Shown: positions 20,532 through 30,865, counted from the first letter of the stretch. The stretch: 64,000 nt of DNA from Bacteroides reticulotermitis JCM 10512 (GCF_000517545.1 NZ_BAIV01000029.1:1-64000), one strand, 5' to 3'. The notes: generated by a model from the sequence alone, not told the origin. Made by a program: numbers and translations.

Positions 20532-21425
20532 ATGCTTAAGTTATTGAAGAATTGGACGCTTCCTATTGCGATGTTGACGGGTGCTATTGGTTATCCGTTG
20601 TTTATGGAGCTTTCCTTTTTGACACCCTATTTGATTTTTGTTATGTTGCTGCTTACTTTTTGTAAAGTATCGACAAGTGACTTAAAACCCAAACCTCTTC
20701 ATCTTTGGTTGCTGCTGATTCAAATAGTAGGTGCTTTGTGCGTTTATTTACTGTTGTATCGCTTTAATAAAATCGTAGCCGAAGGTGTAATGGTCTGTAT
20801 CATATGCCCTACAGCTACAGCCGCTGCAGTGATCACCTCGAAATTGGGCGGTAGTGCTGCAAGTTTGACAACCTATACATTGATCGGGAATGTTGGAGCG
20901 GCTCTGGCTGTGCCCATCTTCTTCCCTTTAATTGAAGTACATCCTGATATCAATTTCTGGGCTTCGTTTCTTCTAATTTTAGGCAAAGTCTTCCCTTTAC
21001 TTATTTGCCCTTTCCTAGTTGCTTGGTTATTGGAAAAACTACTCCCCAAGGTTCATCATAAATTGTTGGGATTCCACGAAATCGCATTTTATCTATGGGC
21101 TGTTTCTCTGGCTATTGTTACCGCGCAGACGCTCTTCTCATTAATAAACAATCCGGGTGATGGGCATACCGAACTTTTTATCGCTTTGGGGGCTTTAGTA
21201 GCTTGTTGTCTTCAGTTCTTTTTAGGAAAAACGATTGGAAGTATTTATAATGATCGCATTAGTGGAGGGCAGGCATTGGGTCAAAAGAATACGATTCTTG
21301 CTATTTGGATGGCTCATACTTATCTAGATCCTTTGTCTTCTGTCGCTCCGGGATCGTATGTTTTATGGCAGAATATCATTAATAGCTGGCAATTGTGGAA
21401 AAAGAGAAAAAGAGAAGTTCAATGA
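20532..21425 (+). CDS. BASS/SBF-like membrane transporter
   Basis: A polytopic inner-membrane protein of 297 residues with about 9-10 hydrophobic helices. The pattern resembles the bile acid:sodium symporter (BASS) superfamily: a P-T-A-T-A-A motif (CPTATAAAV near residue 90) followed by a GG-rich crossover and a second ALGQKNTILAIWM helix pair near 258. I chose the ATG at 20532 (MLKLLKNW) over an upstream ATG, which would add a non-hydrophobic tail. The transported substrate, presumably an organic anion or small metabolite, is unknown. It is a single gene, and the metallophosphatase follows 73 bases later with its own promoter. Confidence 0.7.
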   Translation: MLKLLKNWTLPIAMLTGAIGYPLFMELSFLTPYLIFVMLLLTFCKVSTSDLKPKPLHLWLLLIQIVGALCVYLLLYRFNKIVAEGVMVCIICPTATAAAVITSKLGGSAASLTTYTLIGNVGAALAVPIFFPLIEVHPDINFWASFLLILGKVFPLLICPFLVAWLLEKLLPKVHHKLLGFHEIAFYLWAVSLAIVTAQTLFSLINNPGDGHTELFIALGALVACCLQFFLGKTIGSIYNDRISGGQALGQKNTILAIWMAHTYLDPLSSVAPGSYVLWQNIINSWQLWKKRKREVQ

Positions 21426-21470
21426 AAGGTTAAAAAGGGTCATATTACCGGAATTTTAGAACACTATTTT

Positions 21471-21478
21471 TATATTTG
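21471..21478 (+). promoter_or_regulatory. Bacteroidota -7 promoter box
   Basis: TATATTTG, 20 bases before the metallophosphatase ATG at 21499. Confidence 0.55.
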
Positions 21479-21498
21479 CCTTCACTAAGGTAATAGCC

Positions 21499-22855
21499 AT
21501 GAAAATAAGCAAAATAAAAATTGGTTGCGGACTACTCTTATTGATATTAATAGCTGGTGGAGTTCTTTGTAAGATACGTTGGAAGACTTGGTTTTACAAC
21601 ATCCCTGAAGTAAGGTATGTCCTCTCTGATGAACCTCAACGGGTAATTTTGACTTTTGGAAATAGTGGCGAACTATCGCGGAACGTCAGTTGGATTTGTG
21701 GGGGAGTTTCCAAGCAGGCTCGATTGGAGTATACGCGCATAGGGTCCGGCGATACGATTTTTGTAGATGGTTCTTCTAAGTTTCTACGTACACTTGGTGG
21801 GTTTGGATATGCAAACTGGGCTAAGTTTCGCGGATTGCTTTATGGCAAATCATATTCTTATCGGGTGTGTAATGATGAGATGGCTTCTCCCTGGTATTCG
21901 TTTACTATGCAACCGGACTCTACCGATCATTTCTCTTTTGTCTTTATTGGCGATGTGCAAGACACTTTGCGTGGGAAGACTCGCGAATTCATGGAGAATG
22001 TCCGTCACCGTTATCCCGCTGTAGACTTTTATATGTTCGCCGGTGATTTCGCCGAACGTCCAATGAATTGTTACTGGGAGGAAGCTTATCAGAGCGTTGA
22101 TTCGATAGCCCCTCATAAACCTTGCTAATTTCTCCGGGCAATCATGAATATGTGAAGGGACTGACCCGTGTCTTAGAGAAGCGTTTTGCTTATGTCTTAT
22201 CCTATTTGCTCGAATCGCGATATAAAGACAATAATGTATATTCTATCGATTATAAAGATGCCACGATTATCACCTTAGATAGTAATCGAGATCCTTGGTT
22301 TATGTTTTCCCAGCGTGAGTGGTTGGAGAATACGTTGAAAAAGTCAACGAAGAAGTGGAAGATTGTCATGCTTCATCATCCGTCTATTCCATTAAGGGGA
22401 AAATGAACAATCTAACCGTACGTTGGATGTTTGATTCTCTGTTTCGTGAATATGGGGTGGATCTTGTACTTCAAGGGCATGAGCATAATTATGCGCGCAT
22501 GACTAACAAAACAGACGATGGGAAAATGACAACACCGCTCTATCTCGTCAGCCACGCATCCCCCAAAGAATATCGCTTGTGGATAAGTGATCGTTACGAT
22601 CGTTATGGAACGAATCATCGTTTCTATCAAACGGTGAATGTAGAAGGCGATACCCTTCGGATGCGCGCTTTCTTAGAAAATGATTCGCTTTATGATGACG
22701 TCAGTCTTATCAAAACGAAGGCTGGTATCGAGGTGATAGATGGCGCAAAGAACATTCCTGAGATACTCGATATCCCTTGGCTGACCGGAAAGAAAGCTAA
22801 AGCTTATGAGCAGAAAGTCACCGAATGGCGCAAACGCCACTCATCAGTACAATAG
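21499..22855 (+). CDS. Purple-acid-phosphatase-like metallophosphoesterase (two frameshifts)
   Basis: An exported or membrane-anchored calcineurin-like phosphoesterase. It has an N-terminal hydrophobic anchor (residues 8-25), a purple-acid-phosphatase N-like Ig domain, then the metal-binding blocks in order: FIGDVQD, AGDFAE, SPGNHEY, LHHP and QGHEHNYAR. The last is the GHxH block of this fold. The frame breaks at 22121-22123 (one T missing, restores HKPLLISPGNHEY) and at 22379-22381 (one C missing, restores LHHPVYSIKGKMNN). Both repairs regenerate catalytic motifs, and the corrected length is 452 residues with frame closure. The physiological substrate is unknown. The 3' end overlaps the corrected 3' end of the convergent DUF1343 gene by 12 bases. 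Confidence 0.85.
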
Positions 22856-24003
22856 ATATTTCATTCGCATAAGTTTGTAGGCCTCAAGTTCTTTTTGCAA
22901 CCGGCTTGGATGGCTTTTTCTGATTTGCCGGCAAGAATCGCTTTTCGCACTGAGTCGGTTCCCATCAATAGGTCAAACCAACGTGCCCTTGAGATGAATG
23001 CGCTCCCTTCACCGGAAAGGCGGTAGAATTGAAGGAAAAAGCGGAGTGTGAAACCCTTAACGTCTTCTGTCTTACGTAGATCTTCACCGTGGCATAACAC
23101 GCCTTTGTTCAGCGGATTCTTATCAAAGCCCGGTAAAGATTGAGGTGTGAAGGTGAAGTTTCCATACTTTTTGCTGCGGCCTCCAATAACCTGAAAGGGG
23201 AAAAGTGTACCACGCCCCACGCTGATGTTAGTTGCTTCGAAAGGACATAAGGACGCATATAGGCGGATGGACTGATCGTTCGGAAGGTTAGGCGAAGGTT
23301 TGACGGGTAGGGAATAGGCCTGACCGTGTTTCCAACCTGTTACCGGAATAACGGTTAGCCGACATTTCTCTTTTGTAGTAAGCCATCCTTCTCCGTTGAT
23401 CATTCGTGCAAGTTCTCCGACTGTACAACCATGCAATATGGGAATGGGGAGCATGCCGACAAAACTTTGATAAGCGGGCTTTAGTACAGGGCCGTCCGTA
23501 TAATCGCAAGGGTTAGGGCGATCCAACACAAGCATTTCTTTTTGGTTTTCGGCGCAAGCCTCCATGACGTAATACATCGTACTTATATAGGTGTAAAACC
23601 GTGCTCCCACATCTTGTATATCAAACACAATTATATCCAAATCGCTTAATTGATTACTCGTTGGTTTTTTATTGCTTCCGTAGAGGGAGGTAATAGGAGT
23701 TCCCGTTCGACTATCTTTACCATCTTTGACTGTTTCTCCGGCATCGGCATCTCCGCGAAAACCGTGTTCAGGTGCGAACACTTTGACTACATTTACGTTT
23801 AATTGAAGTAAGGAGTCGAGTAAACAAGTCCGGGTCGGTCCGACAATCGAGGTATGGTTAATCACCAATCCTACCCGTTTGCCTTGAAGTAAGGGCAAGT
23901 ATTTATCGATACGTTCCGCTCCGGTTGTCACAACTCCATAAGAGTTTGATGAGAATAGCAGAGCCAATAGAAAACTGATAACGAAAAAAGGTCTCACTTG
24001 CAT
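22844..24003 (-). CDS. DUF1343 / NamZ-like exo-beta-N-acetylmuramidase (3' frameshift)
   Basis: A secreted DUF1343 protein. Characterised members (NamZ) remove non-reducing terminal MurNAc from peptidoglycan fragments. It has a signal peptide (1-23), GKRVGLVINHTS near 41, FAPEHGFRG near 76, DIQDVGARFYTY near 126 with conserved acids, and LDRPNP near 160. The observed frame ends in an unrelated tail at 22861. Adding one G near 22897 on the minus strand gives AGWQKELEAYKLMR and a stop at 22844, 386 residues in total, which fits the family C-terminus. It probably serves muropeptide recycling. It is a single gene with a TAnnTTTG box at 24031-24038. Confidence 0.87.
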
Positions 24004-24030
24004 ATCGGTACTATTTTAGGTAATATTGCA

Positions 24031-24038
24031 CAAAAATA
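24031..24038 (-). promoter_or_regulatory. Bacteroidota -7 promoter box
   Basis: CAAAAATA reads TATTTTTG on the minus strand, 28 bases before the DUF1343 gene start. Confidence 0.5.
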
Positions 24039-24077
24039 TTCATTTATTAGCAAGCGAACAAGAATAAAAGAGAAAGT

Positions 24078-24614
24078 ATGAATCCGATTGAGATAATAAA
24101 TAAATACTATCCGCAGAATAATGAGCTAAAGAAGATAGTAATGGTGCATAGTCATTCTGTAGCCAAAAAGGTTTTAGAGATAGCGGACAGGCATCCGGAA
24201 TTGGCTATTGATCGCAAGTTTGTGGAAGAAGCCGCCATGCTCCATGATATTGGGATATTCCTGACACAGGCACCTTCTATCTACTGCTTTGGTACCCATC
24301 CTTATATTTGCCATGGATATTTGGGAGCTGATTTAATGCGTAGCGAAGGGTTAGATAGGCATGCGCTAGTTTGTGAACGCCATACAGGTGCCGGACTTTC
24401 ATTGCACGAAATCATTGAACAAAAGCTTCCTGTACCTCATCGAGAAATGGTTCCGGTTAGTTTAGAGGAACAATTGATATGTTTCGCTGATAAATTCTTT
24501 TCGAAGACTCATCTTGACGAAGAGAAAACGATTGAAAAGGCTCGGAAAAGCATTGCAAAATATGGAGAAGAAGGCCTTTGCCGCTTTGACGAGTGGTGTA
24601 AGCTCTTTGCGTAG
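24078..24614 (+). CDS. HD-domain phosphohydrolase
   Basis: A cytosolic HD-superfamily protein of 178 residues. The HD motif is AAMLHDIGIF near residues 52-61, preceded by the metal-binding His in HSHSVAKKV near 27 and followed by HTGAG near 101 and CFADKFFSK near 135, where Asp completes the metal site. The family hydrolyses phosphate esters of nucleotides or related metabolites. The specific substrate cannot be told from sequence. It starts 74 bases from the divergent DUF1343 gene. Confidence 0.85.
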   Translation: MNPIEIINKYYPQNNELKKIVMVHSHSVAKKVLEIADRHPELAIDRKFVEEAAMLHDIGIFLTQAPSIYCFGTHPYICHGYLGADLMRSEGLDRHALVCERHTGAGLSLHEIIEQKLPVPHREMVPVSLEEQLICFADKFFSKTHLDEEKTIEKARKSIAKYGEEGLCRFDEWCKLFA

Positions 24615-24669
24615 CACTAAAAAATAATTAAATAACCACGATTCTCACGTATAATTGATGAAGTTTATG

Positions 24670-24677
24670 TACTTTTG
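24670..24677 (+). promoter_or_regulatory. Bacteroidota -7 promoter box
   Basis: TACTTTTG, 26 bases before the ATG at 24704, which supports that ATG as the true start of the LptD-like gene. Confidence 0.55.
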
Positions 24678-24703
24678 CCACTTCAAGCGTAAACTATTAG
24701 TTA

Positions 24704-27408
24704 ATGGCGCCATTGAAAGCAAAAATATTTATACCACTTATACTACTGATTGTCTTACTATTCTTACCCGATGAGCCACGTCTCAGCGTCGAAGAAGGGG
24801 GATGATTGCCTCTAATACCGCAGGAACGGACTCCTTGCAGAATGGGCGCGATTCATTGAAGGCTGATACGGTACGCATTGATTCTTTGCCGGTAGTAAAG
24901 AAAAAGCAACCTCTTGATGCTCCTGTTGTTTATGAATCCAATGACTCTACTGTTTTTGTACAGGGAGGGAATGCTACGTTGTATGGTAGCGGAAAGGTCA
25001 ATTACCAGAAAATTGAATTAACGGCTGAAGTTATCTCGATGAATCTCGACAGCAGTACTGTTCACGCTTATGGTATTAAGGATTCTGCCGGCGTGGAAAA
25101 AGGGAAACCTGTCTTTAAAGATGGCGATACAGCTTACGATACGGAAACCATACGCTATAACTTCAAGAGTAAAAAGGCTGGAATAACGGACATCGTCACT
25201 CAACAAGGAGAAGGCTATGTGACGGGTAACAAGGCCAAGAAAGGTGCCAATGACGAAATCTTCATGGAAGATGGACGCTATACCACTTGTGACCATCATG
25301 ATCATCCGCACTTTTATATGCAGTTGACCAGAGCTAAAGTACGTCCTAAGAAGAATGTAGTAACCGGGCCTGCCTATCTGGTAGTAGAAGATGTACCGTT
25401 ACCTATAGCGGTTCCATTCTTTTTCTTTCCTTTTTCGAGCAGCTACTCTTCCGGTTTCATCATGCCTACGTATATGGATGACTCCAGTCGTGGTTTTGGT
25501 TTGGCAGAAGGCGGTTATTATTTTGCGATAAGTGATCTTATGGACTTGAAAATGACCGCAGATATTTATACCAAGGGTTCTTGGCGGCTGTCCGGCTTGA
25601 CGAATTACAATCGGCGATATAAATATTCCGGAACACTTCAGGCTGACTACCAGGTGACAAAGACCGGAGACAAAGGGATGTCTGACTATACGGTTGCCAA
25701 AGACTTTAAGGTTGTTTGGAATCACCGACAGGATGCTAAAGCCAGTCCGAATAGTACGTTCTCGGCAAGTGTGAACTTCTCGACAAGTAGCTACGAACGT
25801 ACCAATGTCAACAACCTTTATAACTCTCAGCTGTTGACACAGAATACTAAAACATCAAGTATCAGTTATTCGCGCAGCTTTCCAGATATGGGTTTGACCT
25901 TGTCCGGAACATCTAATATTGCGCAGACGATGCGTGACTCTTCCATCGCGGTGACTTTACCGGATTTAAATATTACGCTGAGCCGTTTGTTTCCGTTTAA
26001 AAGAAAGAAAGCAGCTGGTGAGGAACGTTGGTATGAAAAAATATCTCTGTCCTATACCGGACGTCTAACCAATAGTATTCGGACCAAAGATGATCGTTTG
26101 TTTAAGGCTGGGATTAGTGAGTGGGAGAATGCCATGAATCATAATGTTCCGGTCAGTGCAACTTTCACGCTCTTTAAATATTTGCAGGTTTCTCCTTCGG
26201 TAAATTATACCGAACGTTGGTATACCCGGAAGATTAATCAGGAGTACAATATGGATACCCGCAGGCTGGAGTCAGTTGCCAATGACTCGATCAACGGGTT
26301 TTATCGAGTGTCTAATTATTCGGCTAGCTTAAGTATGAGTACGAAAGTGTACGGTATGTATAAGCCTCTTTTTATGAAGAAGAAAGAGATACAGATCCGT
26401 CACGTCTTCACTCCACAGGTAAGCTTGAGCGGTGCTCCCGGTTTCAGTAAATACTGGGAAGAATATACTGACTATAATGGAGCGACACAATACTATTCTC
26501 CTTTTTCCGGTCAGCCTTTTGGCGTACCATCTCGTCAAGGTTCGGGAACGGTTAACTTCTCTATGGCGAATAACTTCGAAATGAAATATAAGGATAAGAA
26601 TGACTCCATTAAGAAAGTCAGCTTGATTGATGACTTGAGTGCGAATATGTCTTATAATATGGCTGCCAAAGAAAGACCGTGGAGTGATTTGAGCCTGAAT
26701 CTTCGGTTGAAGTTATCAAAAAGCTACACCTTTAATATGAATGCGCAATTTGCTACTTATGCGTATACTTTTGATAAGAGTGGTACGGTTGTTACCAGCA
26801 ATCGTACGGAGTGGTCGTATGGGCGATTCGGGCGATTCCAGGGCTATGGTTCTTCTTTTAATTATACGCTAAATAACGATACGTGGAAGAAGTGGTTTGG
26901 TCCGAAGGATGAAAAAGAAGCCAACAAGAAGAAACCTTCCGGAGACGATGACGATGATTCGGAAGAAGAAGACGGAGAAGCAACCACTACCAAGAAAGTA
27001 GAGAAAGCGAAATCCGATTCGGATGGCTATCAGGTCTTTAAGATGCCTTGGTCCTTAAGTTTAAGTTATTCGTTCAATATCCGTGAAGATAAGAATAAGG
27101 CTATTAACCGGCACTCGATGCGTTACCCTTATAGCTATACGCATAATATCAATGCCAACGGTAATGTGAAGATATCCAACAATTGGTCGTTCTCTTTCAA
27201 TTCGGGATACGACTTCCAAGCTAAAGAAATTACGCAAACCTCTTGTACGGTTTCTCGCGACTTGCACTGTTTCAACTTATCAGCCAGCCTTTCTCCGTTT
27301 GGTCGTTGGAAGTACTACAATGTCACGATACGTGCCAATGCCAGTATCCTGCAAGACTTGAAATATGAACAGAGAAGCCAGACACAAAGTAATATCCAGT
27401 GGTATTAA
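24704..27408 (+). CDS. LptD-like outer-membrane LPS assembly protein (5' frameshift)
   Basis: A large outer-membrane protein. An OstA/LptA-like N-terminal beta-jellyroll (about residues 70-220, YGSGKVNYQKIELTAEVISM type repeats) is followed by a beta-barrel with many alternating aromatic strands. The domain order matches LptD, the LPS-inserting translocon of the outer membrane. Translation from the promoter-proximal ATG at 24704 gives a signal peptide MAPLKAKIFIPLILLIVLLF, but the frame stops in the G-run at 24797-24801. One more G joins it to the long frame (EEGGMIASNT), giving 901 residues with frame closure. An Asp/Glu-rich loop (about 26940-27000) sits inside the barrel. The C-terminal strand ends in a hydrophobic residue followed by Y, as expected of outer-membrane barrels. 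Confidence 0.82.
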
Positions 27409-27501
27409 TCGGATGTGAGAGATTGGGAAAGAACCTGACTATTATATACGAAGTAAATTTATAACATTAAGAGATCTTCGTTGATCATTCAATTATAAAA
27501 T

Positions 27502-27542
27502 AATAAGAGCGATAGTTTCATGCGGAAACTATCGCTCTTATT
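27502..27542. terminator. Strong bidirectional terminator
   Basis: Perfect 18-base arms (27502-27519 and 27525-27542) with a 5-base loop and A/T tracts on both sides, in the convergent gap between the LptD-like gene and ung. Confidence 0.9.
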
Positions 27543-27566
27543 TTATCTATGTCACCGGAGTTTATT

Positions 27567-28229
27567 TTACCAGATGATTTCTGCTTCTCCGTGTGCTTTT
27601 AAGTATTCGTTGGTGTGGCTAAAATGCTTATTGCCAAAGAATCCATTGTATGCAGATAGGGGAGAAGGGTGTGCCGAACTTAACACCAGGTGTTTGTTGC
27701 GGTCGATAAATGCTCCCTTACGCTGGGCGTATGCCCCCCACAGGATGAAAACCAAGTGTTCCCGCTCTTCGGCCAAAGCCCGTATGGCAGCATCTGTAAA
27801 TGCTTCCCATCCTTTATTCTGATGCGAACCGGCTTGGTGCGCACGCACGGTTAAGGTAGCGTTCAGCAACAGTACGCCTTGTTCCGCCCAGCGAGTCAGA
27901 TTGCCGCTTGCAGGAGACTCGGTACCTAAGTCTTCTTTGATTTCTTTAAAGATATTCAGTAGGGAAGGCGGAAATCTCACACCATCGTTGACTGAGAAGC
28001 AGAGCCCATGGGCTTGTCCCGGACCGTGATAAGGATCCTGTCCGATAATTACGACCTTCACTTTGTCAAAAGGACAAAGATTGAAAGCATTAAAGATCAA
28101 GCTCCCCGGAGGGAAGATCTGAAATTGACGATATTCATCTCTGACAAAATCAGTCAGCTTGCCGAAATAATCTTTCTCAAATTCCGGCTGTAAATGTGTT
28201 TTCCAACTACTCTCTATCTGTACGTTCAT
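27567..28229 (-). CDS. ung: Uracil-DNA glycosylase
   Basis: Family 1 UDG, which excises uracil from DNA in base-excision repair. The 220 residues carry the water-activating motif GQDPYHGPGQAHGL (catalytic Asp) near 65, LLNATLTVR near 122, and the DNA-minor-groove loop SAHPSPLSAYNGF near 185 with the catalytic His. The length is typical. It lies 2 bases downstream of asnA on the same strand, so the two are probably co-transcribed. Confidence 0.96.
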   Translation of the reverse strand: MNVQIESSWKTHLQPEFEKDYFGKLTDFVRDEYRQFQIFPPGSLIFNAFNLCPFDKVKVVIIGQDPYHGPGQAHGLCFSVNDGVRFPPSLLNIFKEIKEDLGTESPASGNLTRWAEQGVLLLNATLTVRAHQAGSHQNKGWEAFTDAAIRALAEEREHLVFILWGAYAQRKGAFIDRNKHLVLSSAHPSPLSAYNGFFGNKHFSHTNEYLKAHGEAEIIW

Positions 28230-28231
28230 TA

Positions 28232-29269
28232 TTAAATTAGGTGTATATCAAGTTCTTCACATTCTTTGCGCATATCTTCGGGCCAGATGCTCGCTTGGAT
28301 TTCTCCAATATGTGCTTTGCGGAGGTAAAACATACAAAGACGCGACTGACCGATACCACCTCCGATGGATAAAGGCAACGAATCTTCCATAAGTCGTTTG
28401 TGGAAATAAAGCTCCATGCGTTGCTCCTCATGTTCCTCTTTCAGCTGGCGCTCTAAAGCTGTTTTGTCTACGCGAACCCCCATGGAAGACAGTTCAATAG
28501 AGCGTTGCAGCACATTGTCCCAAAGCAAAAGATCTCCATTCAATCCCGGAAGATCATTGATTCCCTTGGATGTATAATCATCGTAATCGGGAGCGCGGCC
28601 ATCATGTTTCTTGCCATCACTCAGTTTGCAACCAATACCGATGATAAATACAGCACCGTATTTCTTGCAAATCGCATGTTCTCTGCATTTCGGCTCGAGG
28701 TCCGGGTAGAGCTGACGTAGTTCTTCGGAATGGATGAAGTACAATTCTTGCGGCAGACATGGCTTAATTTGCGGGTACATTTCATAGACCATGTACTCTG
28801 TGCGGATCATGGCAGCGTAGATGCGGTTGACAATCTCTTTGAGGAAGTCCACATTCCGATTCTCTTCCGTGATTACACGTTCCCAATCCCATTGATCTAC
28901 ATAAAGTGAGTGCAGATTTCCCAACTCCTCATCCGAGCGAATGGCGTTCATATCTGTATAAATACCATATCCCGGTTCTATGTTGTAGTCCGCCAAAGTG
29001 AGTCTTTTCCATTTAGCTAATGAATGAACGACTTCAGCTTGCGAATCTCCTAAGTCTTTGATCGGAAAAGATACGGGGCGTTCCACACCATTCAAATCAT
29101 CATTAATCCCCATTCCTTTCAGAACGAAGAGCGGAGCTGTCACCCGTCTCAGGCGCAGTTCAGATGATAAGTTCAGTTGAAAGAACTCTTTTATTTGTTT
29201 AATTCCCAGCTCGGTTTGTTTCAGGTCGAGCAGTGGTTGATAGTTCTTTGGTTTTATCAGATAACTCAT
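28232..29269 (-). CDS. asnA: Aspartate--ammonia ligase
   Basis: Makes asparagine from aspartate, ammonia and ATP. It resembles class II aminoacyl-tRNA synthetases. The 345 residues contain SYLIKPKNYQPLLDLKQTE at the N-terminus, DQWDWERVI near 115, and SIGGGIGQSRLCMF near 300 (motif 3-like ATP site). I chose the ATG at 29269, which matches the family N-terminus and lies 26 bases after the promoter box at 29295-29302. An upstream in-frame ATG at 29413 would precede that promoter. ung follows within 2 bases. Confidence 0.95.
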   Translation of the reverse strand: MSYLIKPKNYQPLLDLKQTELGIKQIKEFFQLNLSSELRLRRVTAPLFVLKGMGINDDLNGVERPVSFPIKDLGDSQAEVVHSLAKWKRLTLADYNIEPGYGIYTDMNAIRSDEELGNLHSLYVDQWDWERVITEENRNVDFLKEIVNRIYAAMIRTEYMVYEMYPQIKPCLPQELYFIHSEELRQLYPDLEPKCREHAICKKYGAVFIIGIGCKLSDGKKHDGRAPDYDDYTSKGINDLPGLNGDLLLWDNVLQRSIELSSMGVRVDKTALERQLKEEHEEQRMELYFHKRLMEDSLPLSIGGGIGQSRLCMFYLRKAHIGEIQASIWPEDMRKECEELDIHLI

Positions 29270-29294
29270 AGGTTTATTGAATGTTAATTGTCGG

Positions 29295-29302
29295 CAAAGG
29301 TA
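29295..29302 (-). promoter_or_regulatory. Bacteroidota -7 promoter box for asnA
   Basis: CAAAGGTA reads TACCTTTG on the minus strand. It decides the asnA start at 29269. Confidence 0.6.
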
Positions 29303-29461
29303 TGAATAATATTGATATATGTATTGGAAACTCTCTAAAATAATGTCAATTTGATAAACCATTCCACTAAAGTGTTTCAAAATAACAATATAGCGAGGAG
29401 GGGATCCTATCAAAAGTGCATAAAAAAAGTAGAATCGCTAGGAACATGAGAAGTTTTTTTA

Positions 29462-29469
29462 TACTTTTG
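29462..29469 (+). promoter_or_regulatory. Bacteroidota -7 promoter box for tRNA-Arg
   Basis: TACTTTTG, 18 bases before the tRNA 5' end, preceded by a T-rich stretch. Confidence 0.6.
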
Positions 29470-29487
29470 TCCTCGCATTAAGAGAAC

Positions 29488-29560
29488 GGCTCCGTAGCTT
29501 AGTGAATAGAGCGTCAGATTCCGGTTCTGAAGGTCGTGCGTTTGAATCGCACCGGGGTCA
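29488..29560 (+). tRNA. tRNA-Arg (anticodon CCG)
   Basis: A 73-base cloverleaf. The acceptor arm GGCTCCG/CGGGGTC has two G-U pairs, the D stem is GCTT/GAGC, and the anticodon stem TCAGA/TCTGA encloses the loop TTCCGGT with anticodon CCG. The T stem GTGCG/CGCAC encloses loop TTTGAAT, and the discriminator base is A. It would read CGG codons. The CCA end is not encoded. A terminator follows directly. Confidence 0.93.
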
Positions 29561-29566
29561 CTTAGC

Positions 29567-29609
29567 AAATCCGCAATCAGTTAATTATTAGCTGATTGCG
29601 GATTTTTTT
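29567..29609 (+). terminator. Intrinsic terminator of tRNA-Arg
   Basis: Fourteen-base arms AAATCCGCAATCAG and CTGATTGCGGATTT, then a T-run, starting 7 bases after the tRNA. Confidence 0.9.
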
Positions 29610-29618
29610 ATTCATATT

Positions 29619-29891
29619 GTCCATTTTAACCGTGTTGGACTTAGTAACCACATCAATGGTAATCCATCCGTAGAAGTATTGGAAAAGATAGCCAATGCCT
29701 TCGATGTTGATATAGCAGAACTGTTTGCACCTTCTTCGTGCGGTGGTATTGTTGGGGTAATCCGCATTGGAGATACGAACTATAATATTAATAGCTTTTT
29801 CTTAATCAGAAATCGCATTATTGCATTTCAGCATAGATACTTCTTCAACTACTTTTTTCCATCTTGTACTATATATATTTTCTTGAAATAA
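29619..29891 (+). pseudogene. 3' remnant of an XRE-type helix-turn-helix regulator
   Basis: An open frame without a proper start reads through RVGLSNHINGNPSVEVLEKI, then IANAFDVDIAELFAP. This is the recognition helix and the end of an XRE/Cro-type HTH domain, and it is followed by a short GVIRIGDTNYNINSF segment as in full-length Bacteroides homologues. The first half of the HTH is absent, and the frame begins just after the tRNA terminator. The tail past position 29810 loses similarity. It looks like a gene truncated by an old insertion or deletion next to the tRNA. The final part overlaps the antisense lipoprotein gene at 29849. Confidence 0.6.
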
Positions 29892-30256
29892 TCTCCACTA
29901 CTAAGCCACATCCACATACGGCGTTTATCCACTTTAGAATTTTCCGCCAACGACAAAACTAGTTCGCTGTTGGTAAAATTTACATTCATCCATTTGTATT
30001 GGATGTCATTTTCATGGGCGAAACTCACAAAACTACCACTATCCATATCGCAAATGCTATTTACGATAAAAGGTTTTCCCTGAACAGCGATTGTGTCAGT
30101 TTGTTCATCATAAGCATACTCAAACGTATCCTTAGGCAAAGAAAATTGCGATTCCCAGTTCCCTACGAGCGGATTGTCATTGATATCTCTGTCATCACAA
30201 GAAACAATTCCCGAACACACACAAAAAAAAGACATTATAACAAGAATCTTCTTCAT
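29849..30256 (-). CDS. Small lipoprotein, lipocalin-like
   Basis: A 135-residue product with a signal peptide and lipobox (MKKILVIMSFFCVCSGIVSC, Cys at about residue 20). The mature region has the LVGNWES motif seen at the start of lipocalin-like domains in Bacteroides lipoproteins, followed by alternating beta-strand-like sequence. Function unknown. The composition is AT-rich compared with the housekeeping genes to the left, and the gene sits in an accessory stretch after a tRNA. Confidence 0.6.
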   Translation of the reverse strand: MKKILVIMSFFCVCSGIVSCDDRDINDNPLVGNWESQFSLPKDTFEYAYDEQTDTIAVQGKPFIVNSICDMDSGSFVSFAHENDIQYKWMNVNFTNSELVLSLAENSKVDKRRMWMWLSSGDYFKKIYIVQDGKK

Positions 30257-30552
30257 AATATATGTTATAAATCATCCTAAAACTGTCGGCAAAAACATAG
30301 CTTGAATGCGTCCCATCGCCTTCCCACGCAGCACCGGAGGTCGTATCAAACTCAAAAAATCCCCTTGAATCTGCATATCTGTAATATCCATTTGCAGTTC
30401 CACTCCATCCCAATTGCAGTGCAAACAGCTTTGTCCTGATTCGATTCAATAATACGGGGTGTTGATTCTTCTAGCAATACCTCATTGATAGTATCATTGC
30501 ACCCACTCAATGTTAACCATATTAGCATTACATAAAATAGTCCTTTTTCCAT
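30195..30552 (-). pseudogene. Broken small lipoprotein
   Basis: Starting at 30552, MEKGLFYVMLIWLTLSGC is a lipoprotein signal ending in Cys 18. That frame stops at 30352. A second minus-strand frame covers 30195-30449 and contains GWSGTANGYYRYADSRGFFE, similar in style to lipocalin-like lipoproteins. The two would join by a one-base change around 30410-30450. The second frame runs past the start of the next gene at 30256, so the true 3' end is unclear. Either a sequencing indel or a genuinely decayed paralogue of the neighbour. Confidence 0.4.
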
Positions 30553-30834
30553 TTTTTTCTTTTATTTATTACCTGCAAAATTAGTTACAGAAAAACACAC
30601 AGTCAATACCCAAATGTCAGTATTCGAAAATATAAAAATACCTAAAAGTCATGAGCATATATAGTAAAGATAGCTTGCTCCGAGCTTGTACTGATAAGAA
30701 GAAGTGTATATCTCTTTCCCCTCTGAGTTGGGTTCTAAATGGCTTTATTTATATAATAGCCGTCAGTTATTTAGATAATCCTTATGTCGTAAATATTACA
30801 ATAAAGTATACCAGTATGTATAATGGAATGAAAA
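30553..30834. other. AT-rich gap, no gene supported
   Basis: A 72-codon plus-strand ORF at 30651-30869 lacks a ribosome site, promoter or recognisable similarity and overlaps the terminator of the next minus-strand gene. I see nothing else here. Confidence 0.35.
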
Positions 30835-30856
30835 TAGCCACCGGATTTGGTGGCTA
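30835..30856 (-). terminator. Terminator of the 31-kb lipoprotein gene
   Basis: TAGCCACC/GGTGGCTA arms with a 6-base loop. On the minus strand the stem is followed by TTTTC. It lies 10 bases past the stop at 30866. Confidence 0.75.
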
Positions 30857-30865
30857 CTTCTTAAG

